A DNA stretch of 64,000 nucleotides from Lingula anatina (lineage: Eukaryota > Brachiopoda > Lingulata > Lingulida > Lingulidae), in the NCBI RefSeq assembly GCF_001039355.2, contig NW_019774513.1, positions 438,543 to 502,542 of the forward strand, given 5' to 3'. The notes under the pieces were generated by a model. That model saw only the letters and a list, made by a program, of their open reading frames with translations, was not told the DNA's origin and ran no database searches. A program made the position numbers and the translations under genes. Below, piece by piece: positions 23,302-35,765 of the stretch (position 1 is the stretch's first letter; the number at the start of each line of letters is the position of its first letter).

Positions 23302-25185
23302 CTTTTGGCTGTACGAATCACTCTGACTTTCAATACTTAACTTCCATCGTCGATAACATACCTTACCATACATCTTGTACTTCCTTCACATGTCACCGAA
23401 CCGAAAATGTCCACAAAATCCTACCAAGATGAACAGTGATAATCGCACCTGTCTCAATTTTAATGTCTATAAGATTAACCATAACGGTAGACCACCTCCG
23501 AACGGTCCGGTAATCCTACCTTCCATACGGGCCCATAAATTATAATCCACGTCAATATCTCATATCTTTTATCTTGAAACACGCCCTACGATGAAATTTC
23601 ATTTCAACCTACCTTCATATTCCTTTAACATTACATTTCAAGTGAATGAACTCCACCGACACTGTATCCTTATCCGTTTCCACAGGTGACTTCAGTCTAA
23701 GTGCGCTACACCCAGTGCATGGGTCCCTAATACAATAACAATGGACACCAACCCCCTGACTCTGCAGTGTAACATTTCATCCAATATTCGGCCGTTGCTA
23801 TACAGCTATTAACGCGTGACATAATAGACGTAATTTCAAAACCTTAAGTTTTATTGAGACGGTCACTTTTGATTCAACTCAGTTTATTATTCAGGTCCCG
23901 TTGAAAGCTTGTTACATTGTTTCTTTAACGAAGGCTGCACGGTGTTGATTTTTGGCTCGCCACAATAACGGGGAGTGAATGGCCCCGATTGAATTCTTTC
24001 GATGCGGATGATGAGCTTTTCTTTCAAATCCTTTAAGTTCTTTGAAAAGGAGGGTGTTGCATTTCAATAACTTGACTATATCATTCCCCTGTTAATCAAC
24101 AAATCGTATATTTGCTAAGGCTCGCCTGTTACTGTAGATCTGTCCTCAAATATTATTTTAAGTCACGGAAATATTCATGTTCAATGGCTTAAGGATATCA
24201 AAATGGGGCCCTCGTTGTGGATAACAAAGACCCGTGTGGCGTTCAGCTATCAATGCCATCAAAACATCCATGTTCAAGGGCCTATATTCACAAATGCGAT
24301 GAAAATATTGACCGTGACGTGGATAAACGAAAAGTCGGTGGGGAATTTACTGAATTTCAACACAGTTAGGGTTAGGAGGGTTATGTATATTAAAAGTGGC
24401 TAATGCGCTACGTTTTGGATTATTTTACAGCGTCTATTCTCAACGATCAACAGAATTCGACCTCCGGGTCGAAAAGAGCGTGCTCGCAAGCCAGGGGTCG
24501 GCTTTTTTCGCGGTGCGTTAACACCAAGGTGATTTGTTGGCAAATAAAGCGCATTCTTCTCGTCGATAAAAACCAATAAAGAAAACAAAGTCAAACAAAA
24601 GGATTTCTTTAAATTCGCTCCATGGTTAAAGTATAAAGAACATTTTTGTATCATTTTGGCGAACAAAAGGACCCCGGTTGGTCCTGCAGGAGGTTCGGAT
24701 TTGAGACAGTTTAATGGATAATCTTTCTACAATGGAAGAAATGAAGTTCGAAGCCCAGGTGGTTTATGCTTTGTCGTTTTAAACGCCGATTATTGCCTTT
24801 GTGGGATGTTTTTTTTTTTGGTGGGGTAGAGTGACGGTTTTTCAATACCAATTTTATCTGATTTACTGAGTTTTTCGTTAAGTAGGGCTACAGACGCACA
24901 ATGAAAGTAAATGGGCACAATTTAAGTGTGAGTTGATTAAAAGTTGTCTTCAGCTTCTATAATGAAATTCTGGATAAGCCGTACATGATAAATAGTCCTC
25001 CGTAAACAACGTAATGTGGTGTACTATTTGATCGCAGAGGTGGTCCCATTACAATAAAATAATTTTTATTTCTTAAGACTACTGGATTGGAACACAAATG
25101 ATCAATTGTTCTGGAAGCCAATGTTATATTTAAAGGCATTACCTCCTTGGGTTGCACACAATAATGTCTTCTTGTGCACTACATC

Positions 25186-25270
25186 TACAACTACAACTAC
25201 TACTACTACTACTACTACAACAACTACTACTTCTACTTCTTCCACTACTACTACTATTACTACTACTATC
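25186..25270. repeat. (ACT)n trinucleotide repeat
   Basis: Imperfect ACT/CTA repeat reading as poly-Thr or poly-Leu; not a gene. Confidence 0.9.
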
Positions 25271-26432
25271 ACATTTTCTTCATCTACTTCGGTTTGACTG
25301 CAGATCTACTTGTCAATTTAACAGGGCACAAAATAAAGTGATATATTGCTTAACATGTTACATAAACGATTTGACACGATAAAATGCGCGGAATTCACAT
25401 TAATAGCTGAAGTTGAAAAAAAGTGAAATTATCTAAATTGTGATAAAAGGATATCAATCATACCTGCTACCATGACAACCATATCAGGGTTGCTATAGAG
25501 ATTTACCCGCTTTCATCTAACGCGACTCCAATATCATACGTGTCCATGTCCTTTACACTTCAGTTTGTTCCAGCGGGCGGGGGCAGGATTGTTACAAAAA
25601 TATATCAGTTATGATAAGCAGAGAAGCAGAGAATAAGGTCTTGTAATTACTGTCCTTGTTCCGCATAGTTCCCAGCTGTGTTGAGCTTCCCTTGTTCACT
25701 TGGTAGTGAATAATTCCTCTTGATGGACAAGCCAGTGGAGATACGCATGTTAATCATATCACTCAGCTCAAAATCGCGTCTCTCGGGGTGGTTTCTGTTC
25801 TCTTCCAAGGCCGCCCCAGGGAACGGTCTTAGAGATGGCACGAGTTATTAATCAAGCATTGTGTAATTACTACCCTCTCTCGCACTGTCCTGGCATCACT
25901 GTTATTTAAATATTATTTGTAGATAAATAATTGTCACACATCAGATTTATCATTTCGCCTCAAAGTACACTAGGAACGGCCTTCAAGGTTAATATTGACG
26001 AGTGTGTCTTTGGGTGAGATTATTTATATTCATATGATCCGATCTAAACGTTACTGAAATGCCTGCGTTCCCCCCCCCCTCTACTAACCACCATGAGCAA
26101 CAGAACTTCATCAATCTTTGCAAGTTACCGACTCTCATAATAGTATAGATTTTGATATCTATTGTTTGAAATATTAATAGGTCAAAAGTGAGACTCTGTG
26201 TAAAGCGAGCTCTAAAAGCACGCGTGATTACATTAGCAACAACTGTATGAAATCAACACATTTCGTATCACTCTTTGGTTGCACGTATCGGGGTCATCGA
26301 TCCGTGATCGATCCATAGAACAATAGACAGATGTTAACACACTAGCGGATCAATAACCAATCGATCGGACTGGAATTGTTTGTTAATTATGAAATTGGAC
26401 AAATGATTGGTGTTGCTGCGTGGTAAAATATA

Positions 26433-26666
26433 AGACTAGGACGGGGTTCCCATAAACCTATCGTACTAGCAGGATCGATCTAACTCCGAGGGGATTTTCG
26501 TTAAATAGCATTCAGTTTCAGCGGCTTAACCGTCTGTCACGCCCACTTAAGCCGCTAGGGGTTAATTACCTTTGGTGCACGCTTAAATTTAAGGCAATAT
26601 AGGGAGAAACCCCTTGGAGTTAGATCGATCCTGCTAGTGGGATAGGGTATGGGAATGGTCCTTAAG
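26433..26666. mobile_element. MITE family 2, copy b
   Basis: About 234 bp with inverted GATCGATCTAACTCC / GGAGTTAGATCGATCC subterminal blocks and decayed outer ends. Confidence 0.65.
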
Positions 26667-26741
26667 ACGGTCACATTTTTCTTTTCATTGGTGTTTGTGT
26701 ACGTATTGTATTTTCATGAAGCATACTTGTTTAAAATTATA

Positions 26742-26745
26742 CAAA

Positions 26746-26796
<51 letters not shown>
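26742..26796. repeat. (AAAT)n microsatellite
   Basis: About 13 AAAT units. Confidence 0.95.
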
Positions 26797-26798
<2 letters not shown>

Positions 26799-26888
26799 GG
26801 TGAAAGGTACAAGGAACACTAATAGCAAAACGAATCGGGATCAAGATCTGGAAAATGTACTTTACTAGTATATCCGTGTTAAGACTAA

Positions 26889-26931
<43 letters not shown>
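26889..26931. repeat. (AAT)n microsatellite
   Basis: About 14 AAT units. Confidence 0.95.
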
Positions 26932-27264
26932 TTAAACACGAAAGGTTTTTTTCAAATAATTTCACTGGGTTTGTATCGAATAAACTAAAATGAAAAATGT
27001 TACTTTATGAAATCGTTTTACAAATAGGAAGAAAAGTCATCCATAGACCTCTTAACTATGTCACAATCACTGGTGTCACAACTAACACATTTACATACTT
27101 GACATAACTGCTGAGGACCAGTTGAAAAAAACATTTTAAGAACTCCTGGACTAATGAGCTTAGGCAGCTTAAATTGGATAGCCGGCTAAGTATGGTCGAC
27201 TTAACCATATTAGTCTGACATTTTTCAGCAATGTTCGGTTTCTCGCACGTTTTCTCGTCTCATA

Positions 27265-27272
27265 TGACGTCA
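27265..27272. promoter_or_regulatory. Perfect CRE palindrome TGACGTCA
   Basis: TGACGTCA within a block (GACGTCACGCGG) that recurs 3' of several FkbM genes. CREB/ATF binding is only inferred. Confidence 0.3.
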
Positions 27273-27747
27273 CGCGGCGATTCCCATCACTAGTGCTTTT
27301 TCTGGGACATCAACAATAAAAAGAGTAATTTTACAACCGTTTTATTTCATACCCACATTGAGATATCCATAGCGCACAAAGTCGACTTAACAATATTGGT
27401 TAAACAAAGCACCAGACGACAGAAAAAAAAAGGCAACTAATATCCCATAATAATAAACACAAATACAAATAGGATGATAAATATTCATCTTTGTGCTGAC
27501 TTTTATATAGCGCATAGCGCATAAAGTCGATTTAACAAAATTGGTCAAACCAAACACCAAACAATATCATATAAGACAAGTAATATCTAAAAATAATAAA
27601 CACAAATACAAATGGGAAGAAAACTATCCATCTTTGCGATGACTATAAATATGTCACAACCGTTGGTGCTACACCTAACATACGAGTGATTACAAACAAG
27701 AAATGGCATGGGAAGCAAGTTAAACACCTCAAAGTGTTTCTCTAGGG

Positions 27748-27980
27748 CTAAGACCCCATTTCCATAGAATTTAGATCGATCTATCCCTGTGGGGAGTCTC
27801 ACTAGATTACTGTCAGCTTAGCCGGCTTAAGCGTCTGTCCCGCCTACAAAAAGCTGTGAGGGGGTAATTAACTATAGTGCGCGCTCGCTTGACTGCAATT
27901 TAGCGTGAACCCCCAGGGAGTTAGGTCGATCTAAATCTTAATCTCTGGATCGATCAAAATCTCTGGGAATGCACCCTAAG
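27748..27980. mobile_element. MITE family 2, copy c
   Basis: 233 bp, in opposite orientation to copy a. It ends CTCTGGGAATGCACCCTAAG, the exact reverse complement of the left end of copy a. Confidence 0.75.
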
Positions 27981-28493
27981 ACTACATGCATCTTTATAAA
28001 ACCAACTACTGTACTGTAAGACCACTTAACTATATTACAACATTAAAATGGGTTTTAGGAGTTTTAAGAAAATTGCCAATTATAAGCAGACATGGTTTAT
28101 CATCAGTAGCGAAAATTTCCGGTTTAATATCTAAATTGTTATGTTCAAATTGTCAGCCGAACCCAATCATAATTCCACATCCTGTATAAGTACCGAACGG
28201 CAAGAAGCAAAAACTTCAAGAGTCGAAGGCCCATCTTTTTTTTAAACTGGGATTTGGAATTTTTTAATCTTTTGTATAAAACAGAAAATAACAGCAAGAT
28301 AAAAATCATTATTAATAATAAATTATTAATAAACTCATGAATCGCCACCAAAAATCTAAGTGATTCTCAGTTTTGCCATTTCATCGTCACCCCATATGGT
28401 TTTATGAAAAGTCACCCATAACTTTAGTTATAGTTATGCTGTTAACTTAGAAACCTATAAAGGTTTATGAAAAAAAAACAAAACCTTCAGTGT

Positions 28494-28902
28494 TTAGTGG
28501 ATGTCTTGTCGCACAAACAGCAGATCTTGTCCTCGTGGTTCCACTTCTTTATACATCCCGGTTCGAGTAAATACCCCTCTAATATCAATCAAAGCCTGAC
28601 TGTAGTTTTCACTAAGACGATGAACTTCTACCGTCCACATATCGACCGTTATTTTATCCCACGGGAAAGCTTGGAGAACCTCCAGCTCTGCTCCCTCTAT
28701 GTCGAGGGAAAAGAAGTCCACGTGTGTCCGACCAATGGTGCTTAAAAGCGTCTGGATCGGTAGGCAAAGTAGCCTGGTCGTTCCCCTAATAGGTCGGTTT
28801 TTGTTTATGGGGTTGATCGCTCCAGCATCTGCTCTGCTGGATAACGTGAAATCCAGCCAAATGGGTTTACTGGTAAGGCAGGACTGGACCACAAATGCCT
28901 TC
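28494..28902 (-). CDS. FkbM-type methyltransferase gene A, final exon
   Basis: Last coding exon (409 nt) of gene A. The acceptor TTTTATTTCAG|GAAGGC completes a split AG|G arginine codon from 30723-31195. It encodes 135 residues and a stop. VDFFSLDIEGAELEVL holds the D-x-E-G motif typical of the fourth strand region of FkbM methyltransferases, followed by FPWDKITVDMWTVEVH and an N-glycosylation sequon in ENYS. It groups with B and G in the NKNRPIRG segment but shares the C-terminal EPRGQDLLFVRQDI with E and F, so it is mosaic. Confidence 0.85.
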
Positions 28903-28938
28903 CTGAAATAAAAGGTGTATGTACCTTGTAATGGGATT

Positions 28939-28950
28939 CACACACATACA

Positions 28951-28981
<31 letters not shown>

Positions 28982-29004
28982 GCACGTACACACACACACA
29001 CACA
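28939..29004. repeat. (CA)n(CG)n(CA)n Z-DNA-prone tract
   Basis: About 65 bp of alternating purine-pyrimidine, with a central CG run, roughly 37 nt upstream of the final-exon acceptor of gene A. Confidence 0.9.
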
Positions 29005-29134
29005 AACATGTATCTATCTATCTATAAGGCAATGTGTACACACTGTGTTTAAACATTTTCAGGCCGCGGTCAAATGTGATTCTATCAATTTTATTTTGTA
29101 ACTAACAGACAAAAGTGTGAAGGTTGAGTTAATC

Positions 29135-29267
29135 TACCCTCTTCCAGTGCCGCAGTTATTATTGTGGACATTTCTTGCTGACTGAGAGCCAAAATAACTG
29201 TCTATTTATCTAGAGACATATCTGTGAGTATATGTGGAAAGTCAATCTGTCGCCCTGGTAGAGGGTA
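29135..29267. mobile_element. Mutator-like MITE with 9-bp target duplication
   Basis: A 133-bp element whose first 21 bp, TACCCTCTTCCAGTGCCGCA and onward, match the reverse complement of its end at 18 of 21 positions. It is flanked by perfect GAGTTAATC repeats at 29126-29134 and 29268-29276. A 9-bp duplication is typical of Mutator-like elements. It lies in the intron of gene A. Partial relatives occur near 30200, 35450 and 41898-42231. Confidence 0.75.
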
Positions 29268-29314
29268 GAGTTAATCAATGTTTGGCGGAGTGTGGTGTCG
29301 GAAGTTAATGCACA

Positions 29315-29533
29315 CTAGGGCGCATTCCCATAGATTTTAGATCGATCTATCCCCGTGGGAGTCTCACTAGATAACTGTCAGATAATCCGGCTTAAATGTC
29401 CTTCCTTCCTACTACAAGCTGTAAGGGGGTAATTAACTTTCGTGTCCACTCGGCTGACAGCTATTTAGCGTGAACCCACAGGGAGTTAGGTCGATCTCGT
29501 TGGATCGATCTCATCTCTGGGAATGGGGTCTAA
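29315..29533. mobile_element. MITE family 2, copy d
   Basis: 219 bp with both ends recognisable (CTAGGGCGCATTCCC / GAATGGGGTCTAAC), in the intron of gene A. Confidence 0.7.
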
Positions 29534-29925
29534 CAAATCCCCTACAAATACCCTCGACAACGACCGGGGATTAAAGGAATACCAACGCTTCATTTCAGCC
29601 CCAAATATGGAATTTTTCTAGGGTAAAGGACAATTTCCCCAAAATTACCAATGGTTAATGAATCAGTCCCGACATTCGAAATTAGTGCCCGTTTTTTTTC
29701 TTAAACTTTGGTTTCTTGTGATAATATCTTCATAGGTTATAACAGGCGGTAGCCAGCCATCTATGGAGGCCAAGCGGTCCGATGGCAAACACAGATTGCA
29801 GAAAAATAGCGATATTCCCTGGTTTGGTGGTAAAATTCTATTTCTATGAGCTGTTTACCATGCATTTATTGTGGAATATGAATCACATACGAAGAGTTGT
29901 TACCCCTTTAATTATGTGCCCTTTC

Positions 29926-30093
29926 CAGGGGCGGATTTAGGCCGTCTTCTGGGTCTTCCGGAAGACGGTCAGATTTTCAAGTTTACATTGACGGGTATCT
30001 AATTTTTTCTGTCGGAAGACGGTCAAAAAATGGAGGATGGATCAACAGATATAATATGGAAGACTGTCAGAAAATATCTCTGGATCCGCCCCT
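29926..30093. mobile_element. hAT-like MITE
   Basis: 168 bp, CAGGGGCGGATTTAG to CTGGATCCGCCCCTG, flanked by CTTTC repeats. The matching intron position of gene B (about 35385) reads straight through with one such copy, so it is the empty site. The interior has several GGAAGACNGTCA motifs and a palindrome GTCTTCCGGAAGAC. Confidence 0.75.
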
Positions 30094-30607
30094 GCTTTCC
30101 TCTAACGCGAGAGCGGTGTGTCACAGTGGAAAAATAAGCCATGATCTAACAAGCAACACATATGTGAATATCTAGTGAAAAATCAATCTATGGTCCTGCC
30201 ACCGGTAGAGGGTATTACTCAAGCATGTTCTACAATCTATTTCCATCACATATGTATGGGAGATTACTTTTATTGGGCCACAGATGCCATAGGTCATACA
30301 TGTAATAAGCAACAAAGGTCACTTGCACATGTAAGAAGAGAGAATGAGATGTGAAGTTTCTTGTTGTAACCTTGACCGGTTTTGTATAAGATTGATAAAA
30401 ATCTCATGCTAGTTTGAGACACCGAGACAAGTGCAAGCATAAATTAACGTACTCAGTATAATACTAAAAAGAAATAGGTCTGCACGTGCAATCACAATCC
30501 TGCTTTTCATAACAAATAGTTCAAAATGTTGGGGGTCTTGTTCTGCTTGAACTAAGATTTTTAAAATGCATCACCTACTGGAACAAGTACATATATATAT
30601 ACCTGTT

Positions 30608-30633
30608 CCACACACACACACACACACAAACAG

Positions 30634-30667
<34 letters not shown>
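30608..30667. repeat. Inverted (CA)n ... (TG)n hairpin tract
   Basis: A (CA)n tract and a (TG)n tract separated by about 6 bp can fold into a long hairpin in the pre-mRNA of gene A, some 54 nt past the donor at 30722. Confidence 0.85.
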
Positions 30668-30669
<2 letters not shown>

Positions 30670-30722
30670 AGTACTAGAAAGAAATAGGTAAAGATGTGCA
30701 AACAAATTTCATGTTCATGTAC

Positions 30723-31195
30723 CTGTTTTTCCTGACAAGCTTTTCAAAATTTTCGGGGTCTGGTTCTACCAGTATTCCAGTCCAGTTGCGAGATTTTTCA
30801 AAAAATAAAGAGTTGCTGGTCTTTTCTCCGTCCCAAGCGCCGGCCTCCACAAAGAAACCGTGCCGACGCTGGTGCAGAAATGTATCTACAACTTTACTTT
30901 GTCCGCTATGAGAATAATCCAGTGTGTTCGGTCTCTTAAGCCTCCGAGGCCCCAAAGAAGGTGCATAGAGCAGTCTGTGTCTCACAAACTCCAACAGCTT
31001 TGGATCCAGTGCGTCCATTTCTCCCGAGAGAAGACCTTGAAGAACCTCGGTATCCGTATTGCTGCTTTCATCCAATTCAAATACGGAGGAAGGTCCATCA
31101 CACTGGTTATTTTTACTGACGTAAAATTCCACCAGTATGCAAGCAGTTGTAAGGACTAGAATACATCGCAGGAGGAAAAGAATCTTTAAATGCAT
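30723..31195 (-). CDS. FkbM-type methyltransferase gene A, first coding exon
   Basis: 473 nt: 157 codons plus two bases, with donor AACAG|GTACATG. The product with 28494-28902 is 293 residues. The N terminus MHLKILFLLRCILVLTTA begins a signal-anchor helix. The stem DALDPKLLEFVRHRLLYAPS follows, then the SAM-binding motif I GFFVEAGAWDGE, an NWT sequon and the acidic EPDPENF loop. Expected topology is type II with a lumenal domain, as in Star-like proteins. The ATG lies 3 nt after the 5'UTR intron acceptor (TTTTTGCAG). Its N terminus is the most divergent in the array. The intron to the last exon is 1820 bp, against ~630-840 in the others, because MITEs inserted in it. Confidence 0.85.
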
Positions 31196-31839
31196 TTTCT
31201 GCAAAAAGAAAAAAAAATAATAAGAATAATTATACGACTGGCTGTTATGGTCGATAAACAGTTAATCAAAAATAAAAAGAAAAAGGAAATATGCTATCTA
31301 TTGTAATAAAAAAGAGATTGTGCACAAGGCTACGCTGCAGCAGAAAGAATTCGGTATTACCCTTTGGTTACAAGACATATTTATTAGTAATATAACCCAA
31401 TATATAGATATAGGTGTTTTACCTTAATCATTCCGGCATATTTTGCAACATTTTCCTACTGGGAGGGGTCTTTTGCGACCCTATGACATTATTGCTGAAT
31501 TACACATTTTTTTTGCTAATACCAGAAGCTTTTTGGTAAATCAATAAACATAATGCACGTTGCTGGGGAGGTTCAATACTATTCCATACTGATATACGTT
31601 ATTTTAGAACATAAATTAGCTTAAGGAAGTAATATATACTTTTTTCAATTCAAAGTCAAAACTTATCTTTGTTTACAGCACAACCTCTGTTGATATACTA
31701 AACAAAGCTAGTGCTGTGCATCATAACATACGCTCTTAGTTGTTAAAAACAGAAACAAAGGTGAAACGTTTTTTGTTTCAAAACTGATTTTATGACAAAC
31801 GCACATTTCACTGCTGTTAATCTCAGAATATATTAGACC

Positions 31840-31841
<2 letters not shown>

Positions 31842-31889
<48 letters not shown>
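31842..31889. repeat. (TA)n microsatellite
   Basis: About 24 TA units within the 5'UTR intron of gene A. Confidence 0.95.
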
Positions 31890-31890
<1 letters not shown>

Positions 31891-32393
31891 TTTAGATGCA
31901 CCACTTATATGCAAACTGTTCACAGCAGTCAATGAGTGCTAGTATACAATCTACAGGGTCCACAGATGTTTTTTTTTTCACTCAATATTCAACATATATG
32001 CGACTGGTTAATTCTGTGCACCTCTATCTTGTATCCGATGAAGTTTTTTGTATTGATTTGATCAGTCATTTGGCCATTGTTTCAAAAAAATCGCCGGACA
32101 TTCGACCCTTGCTTCGGTTTGCCTAAATGGAACATTATTATACTTGGATACTTGCTTCAATACGGTTACAGCAATCAGGAGAAAGATAAACTAATATACG
32201 GGTATATAAATTTTCATCCAGCTGTGGTTTCTTTATTTGCCTGATGTAAATCGAATCATATACTGTAACCTACTTTCCCGAGGAGGAATTCCACGAGGAA
32301 CTAGAAGGAGGAAGCCAAACTATATGTCCGTAAGTTTTCGTTCTTTAATGCACAGACAGGATTGTAACAGAAAATTAATCTGATCATACTTAC

Positions 32394-32440
32394 GGCTGGG
32401 TCTCGTAGACTCTCTGTCACACAGCAGCTTCTAAAGCCAC
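32394..32440 (-). other. Gene A non-coding first exon (3' boundary at donor)
   Basis: CGAGACCCAGCC|GTAAGTATGATC matches the donor of the first exons of B-F. The TATA-like element seen in the others is degraded here (GGCTTTAGAAGCTGC). The 5' limit is a guess. Confidence 0.5.
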
Positions 32441-32749
32441 AAATTACAGGTAAACCACTCAAATATCTTCTACAGGGCTTGACAAAAGTTCAGGGTCGCT
32501 TCTTCAGTATTAAAGGCTTACAAGACAAGATTATATAAAAGTTGGTGCCAATACGGTTACATCCTTTTGGAAATGCCTTTCCTAGCCCATTGCAAGGATG
32601 TATGTAAGCTGCACGTCTTTTAATATAATAAAAGCTTTGAAAGGGAAATGCAGTTACTAGATAGGCCTATAGTGCCATTGTAAAGATTTTGGGAACAAAA
32701 AGGAAGGATATTAATTCTTTGCTATGAAATCCCAGAGGTGCATTGCTTT

Positions 32750-32782
32750 TGCCACGTCTGTAGATGCCCATATATTATCAGT

Positions 32783-32814
<32 letters not shown>

Positions 32815-33540
32815 TTTATCAGCTGTAGTGAAATAAAACAAGAACGTGGGTACTTGTAAAGAGTTTAACATTTCATTTGACGAATGTTGGTGAGAATGCT
32901 AGAAGGAGAGAAAGAATAATTTTGGTTTTCAGTGAGTAAAAATAAGTAAATATAAAAAATAATTAAAAATACCTGATATTATTGAAATTGTAATTGGGTT
33001 ATCAGTGAGCACATTTATTCATTTATTATTATTATGATTAATCCTTTTATTTATATAAAAAAACGCCATTTTAATTTTTGCACGAATTGCACTAGCCAGC
33101 ATGTAGGTACATGTTCATTTGTGCTAGTACAGTGCTACCTGCATTTCTTACTGACATGTAAAAAAGGTATTGTGAAAAATATTTCCACATTTATACCAAT
33201 GGACATTAATTTACTAATCTTAATATCATCTTTTTATTATTTAATTAATTTTATAAGAAATAACACGTTGATATTAAATTGAATGTACTTTTTGAAAAAC
33301 CGGGCCAACTTATTTGTTTGACTTTATATGTATTATTATCTGTTTCTTAACATGAAAATAACTCACTCCTCATGATAAAAAATTCTAAAATGTTAAAACA
33401 GCAGAAGTGTACAAAAATAATTATTTCCACATTTATACCAACTCACATTAAATAATTTAGTTTATTTGTTTAAATAAGTATTACATTTACATATCAAATT
33501 GACTGTCATATTTTGAGAAATTGAGTTATCAGTGAGCATG
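32750..33540. repeat. Dispersed block shared with 57250-58260
   Basis: Contains a (CA)n tract at 32783-32814 and then AT-rich sequence that aligns with 57250-58260, which carries a hAT-like insertion missing here. No gene is seen. Confidence 0.7.
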
Positions 33541-34676
33541 TTTAATCATTTGGTTGTGGAACTTTGGTTGTCCAAAAAAAGAGAGCGTTTATTTTAAACA
33601 ACTTACCTTAGGAAATATCCTTGTAATCCATTTTAATTGCAAAATAAATGGATCTTTCGCTAAATGCAACTTGGGGTCTCCCGGATGGGGGAATCCCACA
33701 AGAAGAGCCAAGTCCAACTTCTGAGCTTACATGTCGGAGAATTAAAGCACATTCAATATAAGTGGATTTTCTGCCGAAAACTTGTGAGAAAATGTTGGGA
33801 AATATTTTTCCGACTAATTTGCACTATATTTTACAAGACTTCTTTGTCTAGGTAAGCAATTTATTGACGCAAAGCACGGGCGTATAATACGTCACTGTGG
33901 GTTATTCATGGACCGAGCGTCACTTCCGGAAAGTAACGTGCAATGTTACAAGAGTTTCTAAGTCCAAGACTTACAAGAATTTGAAAAATGCCTTGTATGT
34001 CCAAGTTACAAATTCAGGTATAGAGTTTTAAGTTACAACGTTTCGACAATACCTCCCCAGATATATATTAAAGGGGTAACAAGGATCAGAAAAACCTTGA
34101 GAAACAAACCAAATTGTTAATGAACACTAAATATCCCTAGCAGTAGTTGAAAAGCTATGTACATTTTCTCGTCTCGAGTAATGTCAAGCGGTGATTTCCA
34201 TCACACGTGTTTTCTACGATATCGACAATAGGAAGTCGGCGGAGTAATTTTACAACCGTTTTATTTCCCACCCTCGTTGAGACATCTATAAGGCATGAAG
34301 TAGACTTAACAAAATAGGTTAAAAAATAGCAAAAGACAGGTAATATCCAAAACTAACTAGATGATCATATAGGGGATACTGCCTCCGGGTATTGTACCAC
34401 CAGCTGGAGTAAGTGCATGACTTTGGAAAATAAACAAACAAACAGACCAAAATAAATAAATAAATAAATAAAATAAAATAAATAAGGGGGGGGGGGGGAC
34501 CATCGCCAGTGTTGTGTTTGACACTCTACAAAATGCCATAACAAAAATTCTCATTTTTTTGTAGAAACGTACAATGTATAACAAAATCGTGTGGAAAAGC
34601 AAAAGGTCAAATCCAGGGTTGCAGTAAGATTGTGAACATAGCCTACTTAGTACCATATGAAAAAACCCTCCAATGT

Positions 34677-35085
34677 TTAGTGGACATCTTGTCGCACAAA
34701 CGTAAGATCTTGTCCGATAGGCTGCACTTCTTTATACATCCCGGTTCGAGTAAATACCCCTCTAATATCTTTTAAAGCCTGACTGTAATTCTTACTACGC
34801 TGATGAACTTCGACCGTCCACATATCGACCGTTATTTTATCCCACGGGAAAGCTCGGAGAACCTCCAGCTCTGCTCCCTCTATGTCGAGGGAAAAGAAGT
34901 CCACGTGTGTCCGACCAATGGTGCTTAAAAGCGTCTGAATCGGTAAGCAAAGTAGCCTGCTCTTTCCCCTAATAGGTCGGTTTTTGTTTATGGGGTTGAT
35001 GGCCCCAGCATCTGCTCTGCTGGATAACGTGAAATCCAGCCAAATGGGTTTACTCGTGAGACAGGACTGGACCACAAATGCTTTC
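34677..35085 (-). CDS. FkbM-type methyltransferase gene B, final exon
   Basis: 409 nt after acceptor CATTTCAG|GAAAGC, completing the split arginine codon 158. It encodes residues 159-293. D-x-E-G is at residues 225-228 (VDFFSLDIEGAELEVL), a sequon NYS at 257-259, and the C terminus is VRQDVH. It is intact and closest to the G and A exons over the NKNRPIRG segment. A 680-bp intron separates it from the first coding exon. Confidence 0.88.
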
Positions 35086-35765
35086 CTGAAATGAAAGGTA
35101 TATGGCATATGTAAGGCAATGTCTATCTATCACACTGTATGTCTAAACATTTTTAGACCGCGATCATAAATGTGATTCTATCGATTCTATTTAAGTGCAA
35201 ATTTTTGTAACCAACAGACAAAAGGTTATCACAGAATGCACCCACTTCATTGCCTCAAGAAAACTGTACTTTTCAATTGTGTGAGTGATGTACTTCCTTT
35301 TAGTTTTCTCACCAATTTCATTCGATATATAAAATAGTATGAATCTCATACAAATAATTGTTATCCCTTTAATTATGTGCACTTTTCTCTAACGCAAGAG
35401 AAGCGTGTCAGAGTAGAGAAATGTGCCATGATTTAACCAGCGACATATCTGTGAATATCCAATGAATAATCAGTCTGTAGCCCTGGTGGGTGGTATTACT
35501 CAAGCATGTTGTACAAATCATTTTCATTTTCAACATGGAGGATTGCTTTTATTTATTTGGCCACATACCCGGCATGTGATAACAGCAACAAAGGTCACTT
35601 GTAAGAAAGAGAGAATGGCATGTATCGTTCCCTGCTGTAACCTTGATTTGCTTGGAATGAGGTTGATAAAACAATCTCATACTTGTATGAGAAACCGAGA
35701 CAAGTACAAGCATAAATTAATGTATAATACTAAAAAGAAATAGGTCTACAGGTGCAAACACAAAC

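Larger units (their letters stand above)
21780..28490. other. Non-genic interval between the coiled-coil gene and the FkbM array
   Basis: Apart from the microsatellites and family 2 MITEs listed separately, I see no supported gene. All frames are short and unconvincing. Confidence 0.5.

Noticed and set aside
31193-31204. Upstream start for gene A giving MQKMHLK
   Set aside because: The upstream codon is TTG and lies within the UTR intron acceptor; the ATG at 31195 matches the other copies.
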